From contig JBGAWE010000150.1 of assembly GCA_044227705.1 (NCBI GenBank), forward strand, positions 1 to 11,410: 11,410 nt of DNA, read 5' to 3'. The position numbers were made by a program, and so were the translations under genes. Of the stretch, positions 5,967-11,410 are shown piece after piece (within the stretch, counting starts at the first letter, position 1; each line of letters begins with the position of its first letter). The DNA comes from JANOQP01 sp044227705. GTDB taxonomy: Bacteria; Bacteroidota; Bacteroidia; Chitinophagales; Saprospiraceae. The notes beneath the pieces are model-generated. The model was given only the letters and a program-made list of their open reading frames with translations. It was not told the DNA's origin and did not search any database.

Positions 5967-5982
5967 TACGAATTTGTTCGTA
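5967..5982. promoter_or_regulatory. Operator O3, TACGAA-N4-TTCGTA, over the transcription start
   Basis: TACGAATTTGTTCGTA has the best symmetry of the three, with six-base arms, and starts 27 bases after O2. It overlaps the predicted transcription start of the blaI operon. The conserved form across the three sites is CTACGAA-N5-TCGTAC. Confidence 0.8.
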
Positions 5983-6062
5983 CCAATTTCGGGCTTGAGA
6001 AGTTGTCGGCGAGGGCACCGGCAACGACCCGTAAATCGTCAATCAATCCAATCCAAAATCGC

Positions 6063-6437
6063 ATGAAGCCCACAGAATCTGAGCTAGAAATCCTCCAAAT
6101 CCTTTGGCAGTCGGGCGGCGAGCTGGCCGTCCGAGCCGTCAACGACCGCCTCAACGAGCGGCGCGAGGTCGGCTACACGACCACCCTGAAGACGATGCAA
6201 ATCATGCTCGAAAAAGGCCTCCTCTCGCGCCGCGACGACGAGCGGCAGCACTTCTACCGCCCGGCCACGGAGCAGTCGTCGACGCAGGGTTTGCTGGTTT
6301 CAAACCTCGTCAACTCCGCGTTCAGCGGCTCGGCGGCTCGGCTCGTCATGCAGGCCCTCGGCAATCACCAGGCATCGGCCGAGGAGCTTGCTGAAATCAA
6401 AAGACTTATCGAATCCATCGAAAACCAGCAGGGCTAG
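6063..6437 (+). CDS. blaI: BlaI/MecI-family transcriptional repressor
   Basis: The product is 124 residues, the usual BlaI/MecI length. Residues 1-70 are a winged helix: PTESELEILQILWQSGG opens helix 1, YTTTLKTMQIMLEKGLL is the recognition helix and run-up to the wing, and DDERQHFYRP is the wing. Residues 72-124 form the dimerisation tail, including NLVNSAFSGSAARLVMQALG and EELAEIKRLIESIE. In staphylococcal BlaI the partner protease system triggers cleavage in this tail before a Phe; the AF pair at 86-87 is the comparable place here (inference). The gene ends two bases before the M56 gene and is preceded by three matching dyads, so autorepression with derepression by the partner is expected. 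The true stimulus is unknown; beta-lactam sensing should not be assumed. ATG 6063 gives the canonical N-terminus; the upstream ATG 5961 would start inside the promoter. Confidence 0.92.
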   Translation: MKPTESELEILQILWQSGGELAVRAVNDRLNERREVGYTTTLKTMQIMLEKGLLSRRDDERQHFYRPATEQSSTQGLLVSNLVNSAFSGSAARLVMQALGNHQASAEELAEIKRLIESIENQQG

Positions 6438-6439
6438 CC

Positions 6440-8677
6440 ATGAAAGACTCCCTCCTCCTCGCCGCCGACCCGGACCTCCGCGCCCTCGGTCTTGCGCTCG
6501 TCCATTCGATTTGGCAGGGCGCGGCGGTTGCGCTCATAGCGGCCGTTTTTTTAAAAAAGACCGCATCGGCCGACGGCCGATATCGCATCGGCATGGCCTC
6601 GCTGTTGGCCGTGCTGGGGGCGGCGGTCGCCACTTTTTTCTTCTTTTTCGAGAAGGAGAACTGGCTCCCGGGTGCTTCCGGTTTCAAAATCCTGCAGCTC
6701 GACGGCGGCCCGCTGGCCATCGAACCAGGCATGGCCAGCCAGCTTTCCGAGCCGAGTATTTGGGAGCGCGCGACGGCCTGGTTCGAGGCAAACCACGCCC
6801 TCGTCGTCGGGCTGTGGATGCTCGGCGCGGCCTTCTTTTTGGTAAAACTGGTCGGCGGCTGGCTCCTCGCCGAGCAGATGCGGACTCGCTGGACACGTCC
6901 GGTTCTCGCCGATTTTGGGGAGATTTTGACTGATTTGCTGAAGAAAATGCCGGTCGCCGGCCCCGTCCACCTGCTCGAATCTGCCGTGGCGCGGGTGCCG
7001 ATGACGCTCGGCTGGCTGCGGCCGGTCATCCTTTTGCCCGTCGGTTTGGTCAACAATCTGACGGTCGAGGAGGTCGAGTTCGTCCTCGCCCACGAGCTGG
7101 CGCACATCGCCCGCCGCGACTGGTTGGCCAACATTGCACAGGCCGTTGTCGAGTCGCTCTTTTATTTCAATCCGGCCGTCTGGTGGCTCTCGGCCCGCAT
7201 CCGCGAGGAGCGCGAGAACGTGGCCGACGACCTCGCCCTTTCCATCACCGGAGGCCCGGCGGTCGGCTACGCGAAGACGCTCGTCCGGGTTCAAGAGGCA
7301 GCCTCGACGACTTCCCAACCCGCGCTCGCACTGGCCTTTTCGGGCAAAAAAAAGCCCGAGCTGCTGGCCCGCGTCCGTCGCATCGTCTTTCAATCACCAC
7401 CTTCTAAAAATTTCACCATGGAAAAAATGCTTGCCACGGGCCTCATCGTCGCCCTCGCCGCCGTGTTCTCGCTGCGCGCAAACCCCGATTTTCCGGTCTC
7501 CCAAAAACTGGCGCAGCTGGCCGAGAACCCCGCCATCCTCTTTCAAAACGCCGTCGCCGTGCCCGACAGCGCCGCGCCGAAAGCCCGAGTCAAGATGAAA
7601 GGCGACGGCTTCGTCAACGCCAATGCCGACGGGAAGACCGTCCAAATCAACTACCGCGACGGCGAGGTGAGCCGCCTCGTCGTCAACGGCGAGGAGGTTC
7701 CGAAAACCGATTTCGGCAAGTACGACAAGCTCATCGAACTGCCCGCACCGCCGTCGCAGCCGTCGCCTTTTTCGACGCCGTTCCCGGCCTTCCCGCAGAT
7801 GGCCCCGATGCCGCCCATGCCCACACTGGCCCCGATGGCTCCGATGCCGCCGGCCATGCCGGACGACATCTGGATGTCGGGCACGCTCAACATGTACGAC
7901 GACAGCGAGTTCTCGACGACCGACGGGCAAGGGCGGCTCCACATCCATCTCAACGGGAAGGGCGGGAAAAACGAGGTCGTCGTCGATGGCGGTCGCGCCT
8001 TTTTGAACGGAAAACCCCTCGAAACCGGGCAGAAGACCCAGATACTCAAAAGGTCGGACACCAACGACTTTGTCGCCATCACCGGCGACGGGCAGGTTTT
8101 CCAACTGAAAGACGGCGAGCTGACTTGGAATCCGCAAGACCCGGAGTTGCGGGTTTTCATCGCCCAAAGGCAAAAAGAGGCGGCCGAAGAGCAGGCCCGG
8201 GCTGTCGAGGAAGAGGCGCGCGCCGCCGCCGAAGAGGCTCGCGCCGTCGAACAAGAAAGGAGACTCTATCGCCATGAAGAGCGCGCCGCCCAGCGAGAGG
8301 CCCGCGCCGAGGAGCGGGAGGCAAGGGTGGAAGAACTCGAAGCCCGCGCTGCAGCGATGGCCGACCGGAAAAGGGCCGCCGAGGGCTGGGGCTGGTCAAA
8401 TGGCGGCGCGGAGGCCCGTGCTTTCGGCACGGAAGGGTCGACGGTCGTCGTCACGGCGGGCGGCGACGGGCAGAACTGGCTGCGCGAGCAACTGGCCGCT
8501 GACGGGTTCAACCCCCTGGAGTTCAGCATCTCGCTGAGCAATAAATCGTTGAAAATCAACGGGAAGAAGCGCGACAAGGAGATGCACCAGCGGTACCTAG
8601 AACGCTATTACGCCAACGGCGGCGGGCGGCCCGGCTCGTCGTTCAGCATCAGCGTCTCGGAGGACAGCGGGGAATGA
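6440..8677 (+). CDS. BlaR1-like M56 membrane metallopeptidase with extended C-terminal region
   Basis: This 745-residue protein is the likely signal-transducing partner of the BlaI-like repressor. Membrane helices lie at about 8-35, 50-70 and 115-140. The zinc-protease domain has HELAH at 218-222 followed by RRDW, FNPAVWWLSARI, and the third ligand E259 in ENVADD. A fourth helix follows at about 329-347 (MLATGLIVALAAVFSLRA). The rest should be periplasmic: a region around 370-430, a Pro/Met-rich linker at about 435-473 with repeated APMPPMP motifs, a beta-rich part at 475-570, an Ala/Glu/Arg coiled coil at about 576-646 made of EAR-type repeats, and a final domain with LKINGKKRDKEMHQRYLERY, a type of ending seen in Bacteroidota BlaR1 relatives. 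There is no penicillin-binding (SxxK transpeptidase) sensor domain, so the signal is probably not a beta-lactam. It is co-transcribed with blaI across a 2-bp gap. Confidence 0.9.
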   Translation: MKDSLLLAADPDLRALGLALVHSIWQGAAVALIAAVFLKKTASADGRYRIGMASLLAVLGAAVATFFFFFEKENWLPGASGFKILQLDGGPLAIEPGMASQLSEPSIWERATAWFEANHALVVGLWMLGAAFFLVKLVGGWLLAEQMRTRWTRPVLADFGEILTDLLKKMPVAGPVHLLESAVARVPMTLGWLRPVILLPVGLVNNLTVEEVEFVLAHELAHIARRDWLANIAQAVVESLFYFNPAVWWLSARIREERENVADDLALSITGGPAVGYAKTLVRVQEAASTTSQPALALAFSGKKKPELLARVRRIVFQSPPSKNFTMEKMLATGLIVALAAVFSLRANPDFPVSQKLAQLAENPAILFQNAVAVPDSAAPKARVKMKGDGFVNANADGKTVQINYRDGEVSRLVVNGEEVPKTDFGKYDKLIELPAPPSQPSPFSTPFPAFPQMAPMPPMPTLAPMAPMPPAMPDDIWMSGTLNMYDDSEFSTTDGQGRLHIHLNGKGGKNEVVVDGGRAFLNGKPLETGQKTQILKRSDTNDFVAITGDGQVFQLKDGELTWNPQDPELRVFIAQRQKEAAEEQARAVEEEARAAAEEARAVEQERRLYRHEERAAQREARAEEREARVEELEARAAAMADRKRAAEGWGWSNGGAEARAFGTEGSTVVVTAGGDGQNWLREQLAADGFNPLEFSISLSNKSLKINGKKRDKEMHQRYLERYYANGGGRPGSSFSISVSEDSGE

Positions 8678-8705
8678 TGAGTTTTGAGTAGGCGCCGTTT
8701 TCAAG

Positions 8706-8744
8706 GCCCGGAGTTGCCAATCGCAGCTCCGGGCTTTGCTTTTG
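8706..8744 (+). terminator. Strong Rho-independent terminator after the M56 gene
   Basis: GCCCGGAGTTGC (8706-8717) pairs with GCAGCTCCGGGC (8723-8734): twelve pairs with one U-G and a CAATC loop, followed by TTTGCTTTT. It lies 28 bases past the M56 stop and separates the blaI-M56 operon from the CotH-type gene. Confidence 0.9.
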
Positions 8745-8807
8745 CGGCCATTTGACCCCGGCTGGCAATTCCGGTTTTTAGAGAAAAGGGAATGCGGCCC
8801 CTTTTTT

Positions 8808-8815
8808 CAACTTTG
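8808..8815 (+). promoter_or_regulatory. Possible -7 box for the CotH-type gene
   Basis: CAACTTTG departs from TAnnTTTG at the same single position as the blaI -7 box, and sits 48 bases before the start codon. No convincing TTG lies about 20 bases upstream, so this is only a candidate. The rest of 8745-8863 shows nothing else I can support. Confidence 0.28.
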
Positions 8816-8863
8816 CCAACGGTTTAGCAACCGCCTCTTTCAACAAACAAAACCTCGCAAGGC

Positions 8864-11410
8864 ATGGCTTACTGCAAAAACATCCTCCTTTTCTCCCTTC
8901 TATTTTTCGTAAAAATCTCGTCGGCGCAAGTCGTCGTCAACGAGTTCTCCGCCGCCAACTGGCAGCAGTTCCTCGACAACTACGGCAAGGCCGAGGACTG
9001 GATTGAGCTTTACAACACCTCCGCGACGGCGAAGGACATCGGCGGCTGGTGGCTCTCCGACAAGGCTTCGAACCCGCAGAAGTGGCAGTTCCCGGCCGGA
9101 ACGAGCCGCGCCGGGCACGGGTTTTTGAAAGTCTGGTGCTCGAAAAGGGACGAGGCAAAACCCGACGGGCTGCACACCAATTTCAGCCTCACGCAGACGA
9201 AGGGCAACGACTACGCTATCCTCGCAAACGCGGCGGGCGCCATCGTCGATTCCATAAAAGTGGATAAGACGCAGACCCATCAATCGTGGGCGAGGTCGAC
9301 GGACGGCGCGGCGACCTGGAAAATCTGCACCGACCCCTCGCCCGGCAGCTCGAACAACGGAACGGCGCAGTCCGACGGCTTCGCCGGGAGGCCGGTGATG
9401 GACCTTGCCGCCGGTTTTTACACAGGCCCGCAGACCGTGAACATCACGGCCGCCGACCCAACGGACATCATTCGCTACACGCTCGACGGGCACGAGCCGA
9501 CGGAGTTTTCGGACGAGTACACCGGGCCGATAAGCATCACGCAGACTACGGTCGTCAAGGCAAAGGCATTCTCGCAGAACCCGGCCGTGCTTCCGAGTTT
9601 TATCCAGTTCAACACCTATTTCATTGACGAAGACTTCTCGCTCGTCGTCGTCTCGGTCGCGGCCGACAACATCCTCGAACTGGCCAACGGCGACAAAGAC
9701 CTCAAGCCTGTCGGAACCATCGAGTATTTTGGGCAGGACAAGCTGCGCCACGCCCGGAGCTACGGCGAACTGAACTCGCACGGGCAGGATTCGTGGGTCA
9801 ACGACCAGCGCAGCATCGACTGGGTGAGCCGCGACGAGATGGGCTATTCAAACGCCCTCAACGAAAAGCTCTTTGGGTACAGCGACCGCGACGAGTATCA
9901 GCGCATCATCCTGCGCGCCTCGGGCGACGACAACTACCCCGGCAACTTCCTCCCGCAGCACAAGGGCTGCGCCCATATCCGTGACGAGTACACACAGACC
10001 CTCGCCAAGCTCGGCGGCCTCAAGCTCGACGTGCGCTCGGCCGAGCGGATGGTGGTCTTTTTGAACGGAAACTATTGGGGCGTCTATGGCCTGCGCGAAT
10101 ACCCCGACGACAGCGACTACACCGAATACTATTACGGGCAGGACAAGTACCATATCCAGATGCTCGAAACTTGGGGCGACACTTGGGCCCAGTACGGCGG
10201 CGACGAGGCCTTCGCCGACTGGGCGCAGCTCCGAAAGTTTATCCTCAACAACGACATGGGCGACCCGGCCAACTACCAAAAAGTCGACGACGCGCTCAAC
10301 ACGACCTCGATGTGCGACTACTTCATCTGCGGGCTGAACTACGTCGCCTCCGACTGGATAAACTACAACACCGCTTGGTGGCGCGGCACCGACCCCAGCG
10401 GCGACCACAAGAAATGGGGCTACCTGCTCTGGGACTTCGACGCCGTTTTCAATTATTACATCAACTATTCGGGCGTGCCGAACACCAGTGCCAACGCCGC
10501 GCCCTGCGACATTGAGCAGATTTCGGACTATTGCCAGAACCAGTTTTGGCAGGGCCAGCAGAACGACACCTGCCTCTGGTGGGTCCAGGGCAATGACTCC
10601 ATTTATTATTGCAACCACGTCGACGGGAAACACGACCTCCTCTTTTTGAAACTTCAGCAGGAAAGCCCAGAGTTTAGGCAGCTCTACTACTCGCGGCAGG
10701 CCGACTTGCAGAACACAGTCTTCACCTGCGACAACATGCTGCACGTCCTCGACAGCATGGTGGCCGTGATTGACCCCGAGATGACGCGGCACACCCAGCG
10801 CTGGGGCGGCACGAAGGCCAAGTGGCTGGCGAACGTCAAGAAGATGCGAGACTTCATCGCCGACCGATGCAACAAGTTCGACGGCGGCATGGTCGGCTGC
10901 TTCGACCTGACGGGGCCGTTCCCGCTGACCATCGACGTGCAACCGCCAGGCGCGGGCCGCATCGACTTCAACACCTTGAAGCTGAAGACCTTCCCGTGGA
11001 CGGGCAGCTACTACGGCAAGATGCAGCAGAAAATACAGGCAAAGCCGAACAGCGGCTACCTGTTCGACCACTGGGAGACAAAGGCCGGCACGGCGCTCAT
11101 CCTCCCCTCGGAGCAGGACTCCAGCGGCACGATGGAATACGACCAGATGGACACGCTCGTGGCCGTTTTCACACCGACCTCTGGGGTAAAAATTGTGGAG
11201 AACCCGCTCGGCCTTCGCCTTTTCCCGAGCATCACCCGGAGGGGTGACTGCACGGCTGAATTCAACTTGAAGGCTGCCTCGCCAGTGGATGTGCGGCTGG
11301 TTTCGGCACTCGGGCAGCAGGTCGCGGTAATGCCGGGGATGGCCGGCGTGGCCGGCCGAAACGTCTTGAAACTCGATTTCTCCAACAAAAAGCTCTCGCC
11401 GGGGGCCTAT
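8864..11410 (+). CDS. Secreted CotH-kinase-family protein with lamin-tail domain and T9SS sorting tail (3' truncated)
   Basis: 849 residues are present and the frame is open to the right edge. Residues 1-21 are a signal peptide (ILLFSLLFFVKISSA then QVVVNEF). Residues 22-140 are a lamin-tail domain (EDWIELYNTSATAKDIGGWW, SDKASNPQKWQFPAG). About 180-245 is a chitobiase-C-terminal-type domain (YTGPQTVNI, IIRYTLDGHEPTE). From about 290 to 720 is a CotH kinase domain, with LRASGDD at 350-356, MVVFLNGNYWGVYGLRE at 396-412 and the metal-site WDFD at 523-526. A short beta-rich repeat-like region follows (YLFDHWETKAG), and from residue 778 a T9SS type A sorting domain begins (LRLFPSITRRGD, VRLVSALGQQV, LKLDFSNKKLSPGAY) and is cut by the window end. 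CotH proteins are atypical kinases; B. subtilis CotH phosphorylates spore-coat proteins. Here a surface-exported protein kinase or structural adhesin is inferred. Many cysteines suggest disulfides. ATG 8864 starts the signal peptide directly. Confidence 0.9.
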   Translation, partial: MAYCKNILLFSLLFFVKISSAQVVVNEFSAANWQQFLDNYGKAEDWIELYNTSATAKDIGGWWLSDKASNPQKWQFPAGTSRAGHGFLKVWCSKRDEAKPDGLHTNFSLTQTKGNDYAILANAAGAIVDSIKVDKTQTHQSWARSTDGAATWKICTDPSPGSSNNGTAQSDGFAGRPVMDLAAGFYTGPQTVNITAADPTDIIRYTLDGHEPTEFSDEYTGPISITQTTVVKAKAFSQNPAVLPSFIQFNTYFIDEDFSLVVVSVAADNILELANGDKDLKPVGTIEYFGQDKLRHARSYGELNSHGQDSWVNDQRSIDWVSRDEMGYSNALNEKLFGYSDRDEYQRIILRASGDDNYPGNFLPQHKGCAHIRDEYTQTLAKLGGLKLDVRSAERMVVFLNGNYWGVYGLREYPDDSDYTEYYYGQDKYHIQMLETWGDTWAQYGGDEAFADWAQLRKFILNNDMGDPANYQKVDDALNTTSMCDYFICGLNYVASDWINYNTAWWRGTDPSGDHKKWGYLLWDFDAVFNYYINYSGVPNTSANAAPCDIEQISDYCQNQFWQGQQNDTCLWWVQGNDSIYYCNHVDGKHDLLFLKLQQESPEFRQLYYSRQADLQNTVFTCDNMLHVLDSMVAVIDPEMTRHTQRWGGTKAKWLANVKKMRDFIADRCNKFDGGMVGCFDLTGPFPLTIDVQPPGAGRIDFNTLKLKTFPWTGSYYGKMQQKIQAKPNSGYLFDHWETKAGTALILPSEQDSSGTMEYDQMDTLVAVFTPTSGVKIVENPLGLRLFPSITRRGDCTAEFNLKAASPVDVRLVSALGQQVAVMPGMAGVAGRNVLKLDFSNKKLSPGAY

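Noticed and set aside
7394..8275. 293-aa minus-strand frame
   Set aside because: It is antisense to the M56 gene; its composition is that of a GC-bias shadow.
8900..9781. 293-aa open frame on the minus strand
   Set aside because: It is antisense to the signal-peptide, lamin-tail and chitobiase-like part of the CotH-type gene and has no recognisable motifs.
9848..11071. 407-aa open frame on the minus strand
   Set aside because: It is antisense to the CotH-type gene, whose domains are unmistakable. The Val/Ala-rich product is a shadow of third-position GC bias.

Overview
The window looks like chromosomal DNA of a high-GC member of the Bacteroidota. The support is an incomplete type IX secretion (T9SS) sorting domain on a CotH-kinase-type secreted protein at the right edge, weak or absent Shine-Dalgarno sequences before most starts, a promoter that fits the Bacteroidetes TTG / TAnnTTTG pattern, and a BlaI-BlaR1(M56)-like pair of the type common in this phylum. 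The species cannot be named; an environmental Saprospiria-like lineage is only a guess. No tRNA, rRNA, IS element or CRISPR array was recognised.

Left part (1-880): a lower-GC stretch of about 280 bases holds at best the tail of an unrecognised gene on the + strand. It converges on a DUF1761 membrane-protein gene on the - strand. A hairpin terminator at 808-843 separates DUF1761 from the next block.

Middle block (5787 down to 880, all on the - strand): five genes point the same way and end at that terminator. In transcription order they are an HlyD-like membrane-fusion/adaptor protein, a 225-aa coiled-coil protein with an N-terminal amphipathic helix, a 67-aa two-helix membrane protein, a 339-aa protein with two membrane segments followed by a long PspA-like coiled coil, and a 520-aa membrane-anchored periplasmic substrate-binding domain fused to an OmpA-like peptidoglycan-binding domain. 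No ABC permease or ATPase is present. I read the last four, and perhaps all five, as a cell-envelope assembly or stress module. This is an inference and the most interesting possibility in the window. Two of its intergenic gaps carry short 7- or 8-base repeat arrays just before start codons.

Regulatory hub (5788-6062): between the divergent HlyD gene and the blaI-like gene are three 16-bp operators of identical form, TACGA-N6-TCGTA. One lies between the -33 and -7 elements of the blaI promoter, one over the likely transcription start, and one toward the divergent gene. They are probably the binding sites of the BlaI-like repressor encoded immediately downstream.

Right part (6063-11410, + strand): blaI-like and M56 (BlaR1-like) genes form a two-gene operon with a 2-bp gap, closed by a strong 12-bp-stem terminator. 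After it starts a large secreted protein with lamin-tail, chitobiase-like and CotH-kinase domains and a T9SS tail that runs off the window.
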